Source of the DNA: JBQDBK01 sp052090825
GTDB taxonomy: Bacteria > Bacillota > Clostridia > Tissierellales > Peptoniphilaceae
Length of the DNA: 64,000 nt
Assembly (NCBI GenBank): GCA_052090825.1
Contig: JBQDBK010000003.1
Span: 62,001 to 126,000, forward strand
Reading direction: 5' to 3'
Shown: one piece after another, positions 9,047-16,660 of the stretch
Layout of the letters: every line of letters begins with the position of its first letter
How positions within the stretch are numbered: the stretch's first letter is position 1
Program-made: the position numbers and the translations under genes
The notes under the pieces: model-generated
Databases searched by the model: none
What the model saw: only the letters and a program-made list of their open reading frames with translations
Told to the model about the DNA's origin: nothing

Positions 9047-9649
9047 ATGAAAAAAAGTTTAATTCTTATAACTTTAATTTTTTCACTTATAGGACTTTCA
9101 GCCTGTAATAAAAATGAAAAGTTAAATAATACAAGTAACTTAAAAACCACTAATAAGTCCAAGATTACAGTTACTACTAATAATGAAGATAAATCAAGGA
9201 AAAATGATAAAGCTTCAAATAAAACTTCTAACAAGGAAAAAGAAAATTCTAATGAAGTAAAAAATACTAATTCTACTAATGAAGAAAAAGAAAATAAAGA
9301 TGAAAAAAATATTAAAACTACTAAATCCACTCCAAGTAGAGAAGTTATTAGAAATTTAGCTAAAAATTCTGACTATGTTTCAAGGGTGAGAATACAAATG
9401 AACCCAAACAATGAAACTAAACCAACCTTTATAGAAGATTATAAAGGAGACCTTTCCATTGTGGAAATAGAATTACCTAAAAACTTATTGGCAAATAGAG
9501 AATATATTATATTTTACTCTGACAATAATTCCGGTAAAATTGTTCCAACAAGAGCAGATGAATCTTTTATAGAACTAGAAAGTGAAAATGATTCTACCCT
9601 ATCCTTTGTAGAGTCTTTATTTACTAATAATAAAATAGAAGATGAATAA
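9047..9649 (+). CDS. Putative lipoprotein with Asn/Lys/Thr-rich linker
   Basis: This 200-residue protein starts with a lipoprotein signal peptide ending in the lipobox LSAC (Cys20). Residues about 25-100 are a low-complexity stretch of N, K, T, S and E that looks like a flexible spacer. A folded domain of about 95 residues follows, containing VSRVRIQM, IVEIELPKNLL and EYIIFYSD; I do not recognise its family. It should be anchored to the outer face of the membrane. It has a strong AAGGAGG site, a TATAAT at 8928-8933 upstream, and precedes another exported-protein gene by 38 bases. Confidence 0.75.
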   Translation: MKKSLILITLIFSLIGLSACNKNEKLNNTSNLKTTNKSKITVTTNNEDKSRKNDKASNKTSNKEKENSNEVKNTNSTNEEKENKDEKNIKTTKSTPSREVIRNLAKNSDYVSRVRIQMNPNNETKPTFIEDYKGDLSIVEIELPKNLLANREYIIFYSDNNSGKIVPTRADESFIELESENDSTLSFVESLFTNNKIEDE

Positions 9650-9687
9650 ACATAAATTAAATTAATTAGAAAAGAAAGGAGCTAAAT

Positions 9688-10599
9688 ATGAAAAAAATAT
9701 TTACCACACTTGTCTTACTTCTTCTTATTTTAACTTCAACAAATGTATTCGCCACAAGAGATATAAAAATAAGCTTAAATGGCCAAGAAATTAAAACAGA
9801 CGCAAAGCCATTTTTAGAGAATGACAGGACTTTGGTTCCTATTAGGTTTATATCAGAATCTTTAGGTTATAAGGTAACTTGGTCAGAAGAAAGACAAGAA
9901 GTAGAAATTAAAAATAATGAGAAAACTATAAATCTTACAATCAATAGCAAAAATGCCTATATAAACAATAATAAGAAAGTTTTAGATGTAGCTCCTAAAA
10001 TAAAAGAAAGTCGTACCTTTGTTCCAGTCAGATTTGTAGCTGAAAACTTAGGAGTTTTAGTTGATTGGGATAGTCAAACTTATACAGTAATACTTACTCA
10101 AAATAGAGAAGAAGATGAGACAGATCCTTACTTAAAAGAATTAAGCCAAATTAACAAAGAATTTAATAATGAATTAAAAACTATTAGGAATTATTTTTTT
10201 GAAAAAAGCTCTAATTATAATAGGGAAAGCCTAGTGGAGAAGTCCGAAAACTTTAACTTTAATATAAATATAATTGAAGATAAAGTGAATAATATTGTGG
10301 TTCCTGAAAAATATAAAAATTCACATAGACTTTTAAAAGAAGCAATAAGACTTAGCAAGGAAATGGTTTCAAATTACAACTCAGCTTTAATTGAAGGAGA
10401 TCCTGATATGGCAAAAAAAGTAGTTGATCTTCAAACAAAACTTTCAATAGCTCTTAATGAATATAAAGAAGCTCTTAAAAAAGAAAGTCAAGGTCAAGAA
10501 TACACTCCTAGTTCAGATGTAAAAGACTATTATGAATCTAATCCTAATTCTAACTTGCTAGAAGACCCTGTCTTAAAAAACTTATTTAATAAAATTTAA
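9688..10599 (+). CDS. Exported protein with copper-amine-oxidase N-terminal-like domain
   Basis: This 303-residue protein has a signal peptide (about residues 1-22, cleaved near VFA-T). It then carries two copies of the Cu_amine_oxidN1 repeat: RTLVPIRFISESLGYKVTW (about 49-67) and RTFVPVRFVAENLGVLVDW (about 110-128). In Firmicutes this domain occurs in many secreted proteins and seems to be a wall- or carbohydrate-associated module; it is not the catalytic amine oxidase. The C-terminal 150 residues are predicted helical, with no motif I know. The gene follows the lipoprotein gene closely and is probably co-transcribed with it. Confidence 0.85.
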   Translation: MKKIFTTLVLLLLILTSTNVFATRDIKISLNGQEIKTDAKPFLENDRTLVPIRFISESLGYKVTWSEERQEVEIKNNEKTINLTINSKNAYINNNKKVLDVAPKIKESRTFVPVRFVAENLGVLVDWDSQTYTVILTQNREEDETDPYLKELSQINKEFNNELKTIRNYFFEKSSNYNRESLVEKSENFNFNINIIEDKVNNIVVPEKYKNSHRLLKEAIRLSKEMVSNYNSALIEGDPDMAKKVVDLQTKLSIALNEYKEALKKESQGQEYTPSSDVKDYYESNPNSNLLEDPVLKNLFNKI

Positions 10600-10684
10600 A
10601 ATAGACTAAAATATAATACTTAAAGAAATGGATGATTAGAATGAATAAATCAAAAAAAATATAGAAGAATCAAAAAATTTTATA

Positions 10685-11215
10685 ATGGAGACTGCTTATA
10701 GAGTTTTTTCAGAAAAAGGATATGCCAAAACTACAATAAATGAGATTGCAGAAGAATGTAATACCTCAAGAACGCCAATCTACTATCATTTTGAAAATAA
10801 AGAAGGACTTTATTTAGCAATTATAGAGAAAATGATTGAAAAATATATTAATATTTTCGATAAATACCTTTATACCTCAGAAGCTTTAGAAGTAAGATTA
10901 TTTAATATTTTTGACATTTTAACCAAAGATAAAGATAATTCAAAGGAAATTTCCCACTGGTTATTTGATGTTTTACACGAATCCCCTGAGGCCGCTAAAA
11001 TATGTACTAATACTTTTTTTGAAAAAATTTCTGAAAAAATTACAACAACAATTGAAGTTAGTAGAATTTCTGAAAATAAAGCTACTCGAGTTGAATCTAA
11101 AGAAATTACAGAATTATTTCTTTTGGCCTTAGAAGGAGCAATTCTAGAAAATAAATATAAGTTAAATAAAAAAGGATCATTTGACTTTTCAAGCTTGAGA
11201 CAATTTCATATATAA
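10685..11215 (+). CDS. TetR/AcrR family regulator (5' end probably frameshifted)
   Basis: The N-terminus METAYRVFSEKGYAKTTINEIA with SRTPIYYHFENKEGLYLAI is a TetR helix-turn-helix. The ligand-binding part follows, for about 176 residues. The ATG at 10685 has no good ribosome site and cuts off the start of helix 1. An ATG at 10641 would encode MNKSKK followed by a stop. Adding one A to the eight-A run at 10652-10659 makes it continue as MNKSKKNIEESKNFI into this frame, which is a normal TetR start. So either one base is missing (error or mutation) or slippage restores the frame. Regulatory target unknown. Confidence 0.8.
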   Translation: METAYRVFSEKGYAKTTINEIAEECNTSRTPIYYHFENKEGLYLAIIEKMIEKYINIFDKYLYTSEALEVRLFNIFDILTKDKDNSKEISHWLFDVLHESPEAAKICTNTFFEKISEKITTTIEVSRISENKATRVESKEITELFLLALEGAILENKYKLNKKGSFDFSSLRQFHI

Positions 11216-11224
11216 GATAATCAT

Positions 11225-11251
11225 AACCACCAATAGCACTTGGTGGTTTTT
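11225..11251 (+). terminator. Rho-independent terminator of the TetR gene
   Basis: AACCACCAA pairs with TTGGTGGTT around a six-base loop and is followed by T residues, nine bases after the stop codon. Confidence 0.9.
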
Positions 11252-11671
11252 TTAGGCTTATAATTAACTTATTTCAACCAGTGACTCAAGACTTTGATTT
11301 TTATTTTATTCAAAGCTTCCTCTTATTAAATATTATCTAAATCCTTAAATATTTATGCCAAAATCAATATTTAATCGTTGTATTTAACTTATAAATATAT
11401 AAGTATATTACTTTCTTTTTTATATATTTTTGCTATTCTTAATTACTTCAGTCTTGATTTACTTATATGCTTACGCTCTATTAGAAAAGTCTGTTTCACA
11501 ACTTATATTTTGAATTTAATTGTTGTAATAAATGCCATTAAAACACTTTAGCTTTTTATATGCTTATGACTCTTTAAAATTTTCCTAATTATTTTTTAAT
11601 TTCTATACATCCTAAGACATAGGAATATTTTCTTTTTGGATTTTTGAAAAGATCAACTAAATAAATATAAT
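11252..11671. other. Gene-free stretch, about 420 bases
   Basis: Very AT-rich. I found no reading frame with a ribosome site on either strand, no tRNA-like fold and no repeats. It separates the TetR unit from the convergent LPXTG-protein unit. Confidence 0.6.
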
Positions 11672-11705
11672 AATAAGAACATTGATTTAAATCAATGTTC
11701 TTATT
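11672..11705 (-). terminator. 17-bp perfect inverted repeat after the LPXTG-protein gene
   Basis: Two 17-base arms with no spacer (centre at 11688/11689) follow the stop codon at 11717-11719 by 11 bases. The downstream tract on the minus strand is U-rich rather than a pure T run. Most likely a terminator. Confidence 0.75.
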
Positions 11706-11716
11706 ATTGCTTATAC

Positions 11717-14362
11717 TTATTTTTTCTTATTTTTTCTCCTAAATAATAGGGCTCCAAGTCCTAACATAATACTTCCTATAGATGAAGTTATTAAAGTAGA
11801 TTCTTGTCCAGTTTGTGGTAGTTGTTTTTTACTAACTTCCTTTTTATTTTGAAGAGGCTTTTCTTTTTCAAGTACTTTGTCATCTTCCACAGCTTGTTTT
11901 TCTTCTTCAACTGGCTTATTTTCTTCAATTACAATGTTATTTAAAGTTTCTACATCTGGAATAAAAGCAGGTCCATAAGGTTCTCTTCTATCTGGCTCAA
12001 TAGGTTCTGTTGGATCAACCGGGTCTATTGGATCAGGATCTACTATTTTCTCTTTATAAACATAAGTTACTACAATAGTATCGTTTATTACTTTTCCTTC
12101 TTCTTCCCCTTCAACTCTAACTAATTCGTATTCTTTACCATCTATAGTTATTGTTTGAATTTTATTATCTTTAGTATCATAAACTGTCCCAATATCAGTC
12201 TCTTCTGTATCTGTTACAGGATCCTTTATTACATTACCCTTATCATCTACATAGACAACTTCTACTTTACCAGTTTTTTGTATATACACTTTTGTATCTT
12301 TAGGAATTTTAGTCTCATCAAAATATTTTTCCCCAGTTTCTAGATTCTTCCAATAAGCTCTACCCTTTTCAGGAGATTTTTCTCCTACTAAAAGTATACT
12401 TGCTCCTCTAGGAGTTTTTATAGTCTCACTTAATTGATTAGTAGCATTACTTGCATCATCTTCGCTAGGATAAAATTCAATATTTACTGCTGGAGTCCAA
12501 ATGTGTGCTATTCCTTGGTGGATATTGTTCAAGTCTAGACCATAATCATATCCTTCATAAGCGGGATTATCTGGATTTACAGGAATATTTATAATTCCAT
12601 TCCCAGAAAAGTTTCCTTTAGGAATTTTAAAATTTGTTAATTCTTCTCCGAATTGATTAACTACTTTTGTAGTCACTCCATTTTTACTAGGTAATTTATC
12701 TGGTAATACAACTGAACCACCATTAATTACTATATTAGGAAAATCATTTTCAATATTACTTATACCTTCTATACCGCCATTTGGAAGATCATTAAACTTA
12801 TCAATAGTTACTTTAGAATTATCATTTACGATAAATTCAGACAACCAAACATCATTTTCGTTTCTACCCCTAGCCTTATCTAATCCAAAACTTCTAAGGT
12901 CGATTGTTCCATTAGTAACTTCAAGCTTAGATCCTTCTAATTCTATTCCAGCATGTTCCCCTTTAAAGTCATTTACTTCATGTGTAATTTTACTATCTTC
13001 TACATTAAAAACTGTATTTGAAGAATTAATTCCTACTGAAGCAAGTTTTATAAAATTATAGACATTAGGATTAGAATCTGTAGGTGTGTTTATATTAAGC
13101 TCAGAATTTTTAAAATTTATAATTTGCTTTGAATTTTCATCTTGAGGAGTCTTTATATTATTATAAGTATTAAAATTATAGTGAGCTCTTGATGATGAAT
13201 TAATAACCGTATTTTCAATATTAATTAAATTAGCATTAGATGCAAAAGCTGCAGAAGTATATTGATCAGAATTATTTATAATATTTAATTCAGAATCTTT
13301 AATAAATACTGTAGCACTAGATAAATTTCCCAAATAAATTGCTGATTCTCTATTATCTCTTGTAGAATTTGTATTTATAGTCATTTTTTCTATTAAACTA
13401 TGACCTGAATAAGAATCTGTGGCTGCAATTGCATAGCCTGAATTATTATTTATATTGATAATACTATCTTCTTTCGTCATCCCTACTAACTCAAAACTTG
13501 CATCTTTATTTCCACTTACATAAAATGCCCTAGCTACATCATTAAAATTCATAATTCCATTATTTTCAACTTTAAAAGTTTTACCATTATTTAAAGTTAC
13601 CCTAAAAGATGTCGCTTTTGAACTTCCTGCATTGATATTTACATTAACTCCATCTGCTACTTTAATTGTAAAATCTCTATTTTTAATGTTTATAGAATTG
13701 GTTATATTTAAAGTCTTATCTGTCATAAAACTTAATATTTTAATCACAGGATTACTTTCTATAGCAGATTTTATTGAGGACCAATCATCTGAATCTTCAA
13801 CAATATATTCACTAGAATCATTAGGATTTAACGCCATTAGATTTATTGGAGAGTTACTAGAAGTCATTGTTTTTGCTAGTGGTTTTTGTACTGGAACTAC
13901 TTCTTCTGTATCTTTTTGTATTAGTGTTTCTGCTTTTATATTTTCTTCTACTGGTGCTACTTCTGTTGCTTCTTCTGCTGGAGCTTCTGCCTCTGTTGCT
14001 TCTTCTACTGGAGCTTTTGCCTCTGTTGCTTCTTCTACTGGAGCTTCTACTTCTGTTGCTTCTTCTACTGATGCTTTTGCCTCTGTTGCTTTTTCTACTG
14101 GAACTTCTACCTCTGTCACTTCTTCTACTGATGCTTTTGCCTCTGTCGTTTCTTTTACTGATGCTTCAGTATTAGATTTTTCAAGTCTAGAAACTTTTTC
14201 TATTATGGCTGGTTTATCAATAGGTAAGCTATTTAAGTCTTGTGCATTTACGACACCTGTCCCAAACATTACTTATCCTATAGTTACAGATGTTAATACA
14301 AACATCTTTTTTTCTATACCATATACTTTTTTCCTCGGATTATTTTTTGAACTCTTTTCCAT
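11717..14362 (-). pseudogene. LPXTG-anchored surface protein with a stop codon inside the signal peptide
   Basis: From the ATG at 14362 (behind AAAGGAG) the frame reads MEKSSKNNPRKKVYGIEKK, then MFVLTSVTIG, a TAA stop at 14273-14275, then VMFGTGVVNAQD. This is a long accessory-type signal peptide with its hydrophobic core cut by the stop. TAA differs by one base from TCA (Ser), a common residue there. The remaining 850 codons are open. They encode six 10-residue TEAKAPVEEA-type repeats, a beta-helix-like region of about 400 residues rich in N-x-[SN] strands, a MucBP-like domain (VEVVYVDDKGNVI), a Pro/Asp linker and an LPQTG sorting signal with hydrophobic tail and RRKNKKK. Re-initiation at 14269 (AGGATAAGTA-ATG) would give a protein without an export signal. 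Confidence 0.8.
13940..14146 (-). repeat. 30-bp in-frame tandem repeats encoding TE(A/V)xAPVEEA
   Basis: Six consecutive 30-bp units (13967-14146) plus a 27-bp variant (13940-13966) encode an acidic ten-residue repeat in the N-terminal stalk of the LPXTG protein. Units differ by only a few bases, so copy-number change by slippage is likely. Confidence 0.9.
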
Positions 14363-14551
14363 TTGAATCTCCTTTAAATATCTTGTACCTTTTTAGTCGA
14401 AATTACCTCCCACTATTTTATACTTCACAATACTCTTCCTTTGAATTTCTTAAAATAAAAGAATACTTATTAATGTAATTATATATTATGTACTACTATA
14501 ATACAAACTTTGTTTTTCATTACTAACGTTTTAACGTGTAAATATTTATTT

Positions 14552-14618
14552 ACAAAAAAGCATTAATATTTAATCATAGACTCAATAGTCCTGTTTAAAT
14601 CATTAATGCTTTTTGTTA
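14552..14618 (-). terminator. Long-looped hairpin ending the yvrJ transcript
   Basis: On the minus strand a sequence ending in AAAAGCATTAAT inside the yvrJ 3' end pairs with ATTAATGCTTTTTT after its stop codon, with about 37 bases between the arms. The second arm ends in a T run, so it can act as a terminator. Confidence 0.55.
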
Positions 14619-14718
14619 ATTCATTCATCTTATTTTCAATTCTAACTAGCAAATAGCAAGATACTACAATGGGAAAACCCGTATTAGCAATTTGTGTTAG
14701 TATTTCATCAATTGACAT
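14563..14718 (-). CDS. YvrJ family small membrane protein (holin-like)
   Basis: This is a 51-residue protein starting MSIDEILTQIANTGFPIVVS, with one hydrophobic segment (about residues 8-26) followed by an amphipathic charged helix. It matches the YvrJ family (Pfam PF12841). In B. subtilis yvrJ lies with oxdC next to sigO-rsoA, and its function is unknown. The shape (short N-terminus, one membrane helix, charged tail) resembles UviB/BhlA-type holin-like proteins. It has a strong AAAGGAGG site. It is the last gene of the sigma-amidase-DUF1659-DUF2922-YvrJ cassette. A holin role is inference. Confidence 0.85.
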   Translation of the reverse strand: MSIDEILTQIANTGFPIVVSCYLLVRIENKMNELTKSINDLNRTIESMIKY

Positions 14719-14796
14719 ATAAACCTCCTTTTATAAATTTAATTACAAAGTCATAAGACTTTTAACAAATCTTATTAATTTATAATTAAATTTCTT

Positions 14797-14812
14797 TTAG
14801 ACCTAGGTCTAA
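14797..14812 (-). repeat. 16-bp palindrome between DUF2922 and yvrJ genes
   Basis: TTAGACCTAGGTCTAA is a perfect palindrome ten bases after the DUF2922 stop. It lacks a T run, so it may be an attenuating or mRNA-stabilising hairpin rather than a full terminator. Confidence 0.5.
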
Positions 14813-14821
14813 GAAAAATAA

Positions 14822-15046
14822 TTATCCTTCTAATAAGTCTGTAGTCTTAACTTCTTTTAACTTAGCAGATCCAAAACCCTTAATCTTTCCACTAGGCCCT
14901 AGAAAAACTTCATTATCTACAATATTTTGTTCTAAGTTTATTAAGTCTTGCTTTTCTATATTGTCTTTAGGGTCAAGAATAGAAAAAGATAGGCTTCTGT
15001 TATTCTCATCTTTAAAAGAAAGTTCTAAACTTGTCTTTGTTTCCAT
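14822..15046 (-). CDS. DUF2922 family protein
   Basis: This 74-residue protein begins METKTSLELSFKDENNRSLSFSILDPKDNI. This matches DUF2922, small beta-rich proteins that in Clostridia and Bacilli usually travel with DUF1659 and YvrJ genes. No signal peptide or membrane segment is seen. Function is unknown. It has a GGAGGTGA site. The middle DPKDNI and the C-terminal block VFLGPSGKIKGFGSAKLKEV fit the family pattern. It lies 29 bases after the DUF1659 gene. Confidence 0.85.
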   Translation of the reverse strand: METKTSLELSFKDENNRSLSFSILDPKDNIEKQDLINLEQNIVDNEVFLGPSGKIKGFGSAKLKEVKTTDLLEG

Positions 15047-15075
15047 TAAAATTCACCTCCAAATTATTTTTAAAA

Positions 15076-15300
15076 TTATTCTTCAATTAAATCGTACTCT
15101 ACAAGCTTTTTCATAGCCTTAACTTCTTTTTTGAAAAAACCAGACAAAATCTTTCCACATTCTCATATAGCATCATTTGAAGCCTCTGTGTTAACATTTT
15201 TAAAAGATTTTGATTTTACTCTTTCGTTGCCATAAGTATCAAGACCATTGTCTACATCAATTCTTAAAGCAATTTTAGATTTTTCTTCTCTGTAAGCCAC
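15076..15300 (-). pseudogene. DUF1659 family gene with an in-frame TGA
   Basis: The frame starts at GTG (15300) behind a perfect AGGAGGTGATAATA site and reads AYREEKSKIALRIDVDNG, then VKSKSFKNVNTEASNDAI. It then hits TGA at 15163-15165 (codon 46) and continues ECGKILSGFFKKEVKAMKKL to TAA at 15076. The product would be 74 residues, typical of DUF1659. TGA is one base from TGG (Trp) or CGA. The gene is therefore either recently inactivated or carries a sequencing error. A truncated 45-residue product is also possible. It sits between the amidase and DUF2922 genes in the cassette. Confidence 0.8.
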
Positions 15301-15371
15301 TATTATCACCTCCTTATTATATATATAGAAAATTCTTAGAAAACTTGCTAGTCTATTTTAAAATTTTTAAA

Positions 15372-15842
15372 TTATATCATTTCCCTAAATATCCACCACT
15401 CTCTCCAATTATTAGCAGACATAGACCTCGGGCAGATTTTCCTAGAGGCGTCGTAGTGGCGAATAACATTAGATTTAGGTATATTGTAAGCCTTCATTAA
15501 GAACCTTATTAAATTAAGGGCATTTGCCTTAGTCTTTGTAAAGTCAGAATCAGAATTTATACACAACTCTACCCCTATGGAGTTGTAATTCCAAATTCCA
15601 TACTTGCCCCTTCCATCACCACAATGCCAGGCAGAAAGGGAAACTTCAACAGTTTCAACGATTTCCTTGTCATCTACAAAAAAGTGGGCTGAGGCTCTAC
15701 GGTTTCCTCCGTTAAAATACTTATAATGAGCCATGGCATTTGCTCCCCTAGATGGGTTGCCAGTATCGTGGACAACAATAAATCTTACTTTTGAATTTCT
15801 CTTTGAAAAGTTATAAGCTATTGGCATCTTATTAATATTCAT
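15372..15842 (-). CDS. N-acetylmuramoyl-L-alanine amidase (amidase_2, endolysin-like)
   Basis: This 156-residue protein has a single peptidoglycan amidase_2/PGRP domain. The zinc ligands are H25 in FIVVHDTGNPSRGANAMA, a histidine in VIRHYDASRKICPR near residue 131 and C138 in the same block. ASAHFFVDD and WHCGDG are further family motifs. It cleaves the bond between MurNAc and the stem peptide. There is no signal peptide and no separate wall-binding domain, which is usual for phage-type endolysins that need a holin or cell damage to reach the wall. Its start overlaps the sigma-factor stop by 11 bases, with GGGGG as ribosome site inside the sigma gene. Confidence 0.92.
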   Translation of the reverse strand: MNINKMPIAYNFSKRNSKVRFIVVHDTGNPSRGANAMAHYKYFNGGNRRASAHFFVDDKEIVETVEVSLSAWHCGDGRGKYGIWNYNSIGVELCINSDSDFTKTKANALNLIRFLMKAYNIPKSNVIRHYDASRKICPRSMSANNWREWWIFREMI

Positions 15843-16392
15843 TTTTCATCCCCCTTAAAATTTCAATTCCTCTTCTTTTTGTGTTCACAACAGTCCATCT
15901 TTTTATGCCTAGATAGTTTGCAATCTGCCCTAGAGACATATTTTTATAATAATAGAGTAAAAGGACTTGCCTTTGCCTTTTACTTAAACAAGATAGGGCT
16001 TTTAGTAGACTTTGAGACCTGGACTTACTTAAAAATTCTTCTTCAATATTACTAGGATCTTCTAGGATATTTAAAAGGCCTAGGTCTTCATGGTCTAGGG
16101 AAATTTCCCTATCCTTTTCTATTAAGTATTTAAAGGTATCTAGGTAGTAGTACTTTAAGTAAAGTTTTACATAGTTTAAAAATCTTCCCTTGTCAGGATT
16201 GTGATCTTTAATAGCTTGCAAAAGTATTACTATGCCGTCTTGTAATAGGTCTTCATAATACTTCCATAGAGGACAATATCTTTTTATAGAAGATATTATT
16301 AAGGGATTAAGAGCCTGAACTAAGGCAAGCTTGGCGTCTTGGTCGCCTTCCCTTGCAGATAAGTAAAAGTTGTTGATTTTTGAATAATTCAT
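15832..16392 (-). CDS. Sigma-70 family RNA polymerase sigma factor (UviA/TcdR-size)
   Basis: This 186-residue protein has sigma region 2 (about 15-95, with YYEDLLQDGIVILLQAIKDHNPDKGRFLNYVKLYLKYY) and region 4 (about 130-183, with LSKRQRQVLLLYYYKNMSLGQIANYLGIKRWTVV). No regions 1 or 3 are seen, like ECF and group-5 sigma factors (TcdR, BotR, UviA). It has a strong AAAGGAGGGAG site. Its promoter contains two LexA-like boxes, so SOS induction is likely. The adjacent amidase and holin-like genes suggest it controls a lysis or release function. Its own target promoters are not identified here. Confidence 0.88.
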   Translation of the reverse strand: MNYSKINNFYLSAREGDQDAKLALVQALNPLIISSIKRYCPLWKYYEDLLQDGIVILLQAIKDHNPDKGRFLNYVKLYLKYYYLDTFKYLIEKDREISLDHEDLGLLNILEDPSNIEEEFLSKSRSQSLLKALSCLSKRQRQVLLLYYYKNMSLGQIANYLGIKRWTVVNTKRRGIEILRGMKNEY

Positions 16393-16413
16393 ATTCTCCC
16401 TCCTTTAAATTTT

Positions 16414-16427
16414 AGAACTTATGTTCT
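16414..16427. promoter_or_regulatory. LexA-like operator 1
   Basis: AGAACTTATGTTCT (written on the plus strand) has the GAAC-N4-GTTC form of the Gram-positive LexA/SOS box. It lies between the -10 element and the start codon of the sigma gene, where a repressor would block elongation. Confidence 0.6.
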
Positions 16428-16436
16428 TTAAAATAT

Positions 16437-16465
16437 ATTATAGTACATACGTTCTTTTTCTTCAA
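16437..16465 (-). promoter_or_regulatory. Sigma-gene promoter (TTGAAG-17-TATAAT)
   Basis: On the minus strand TTGAAG (16460-16465) and a perfect TATAAT (16437-16442) are separated by exactly 17 bases, ideal for the housekeeping sigma factor. LexA-like box 2 fills the spacer and touches the -10. Confidence 0.8.
16442..16455. promoter_or_regulatory. LexA-like operator 2
   Basis: AGTACATACGTTCT fits GAAC-R-N-R-Y-GTTC with one mismatch in the left arm. Its centre is 28 bp from box 1 and it sits inside the promoter spacer. Confidence 0.6.
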
Positions 16466-16542
16466 GGACTTTTTTAGTCTTTTTAAAGTACAAAAATTTG
16501 ATTTAATAAGTTATTTTTTAAGAATATTTTTATATAAAAGAA

Positions 16543-16573
16543 AAACTAGGGTAAGTTATTCCTCCCCTAGTTT
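16543..16573 (-). terminator. Second hairpin after the downstream SLH gene
   Basis: AAACTAGGG pairs with CCCTAGTTT around a 13-base loop. It lies between the main terminator of the SLH gene and the sigma promoter, so it may insulate the cassette from surface-protein transcription. Confidence 0.6.
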
Positions 16574-16596
16574 ACTATTATTTATGTTATTTTTAT

Positions 16597-16660
16597 TTAA
16601 ATTTATGTAAAAGAAAAACCTAAGAGTTTCCTCTTAGGTTTTTCTTTTACATAAATTTAA
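16597..16660. terminator. 30-bp perfect hairpin ending the downstream SLH gene
   Basis: Two perfect 30-base arms (16597-16626 and 16631-16660) with a TTTC loop. The stop codon of the SLH gene (16657-16659) is inside the stem. The arm contains a T run on each strand. This is unusually long for a simple terminator and may also protect the mRNA 3' end. Confidence 0.9.

Noticed and set aside
13940..14146. CRISPR-like array (regular 30-bp repeats)
   Set aside because: Repeats are contiguous without spacers and encode an in-frame amino-acid repeat of the LPXTG protein.
13867..14175. Plus-strand leucine-rich open frame over the repeats
   Set aside because: It is the complement of the coding repeats, has no ribosome site and only exists because the repeat period is divisible by three.
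15301..15371. Dedicated promoter for the cassette's own sigma factor before the DUF1659 gene
   Set aside because: The AT-rich spacer contains no convincing TcdR/UviA-like -35/-10 pair; I could not distinguish a motif from background.
15372..16392. Prophage remnant (amidase plus sigma factor)
   Set aside because: No capsid, tail, integrase or terminase genes and no attachment-site repeats are visible; the five-gene order resembles a stand-alone cassette.
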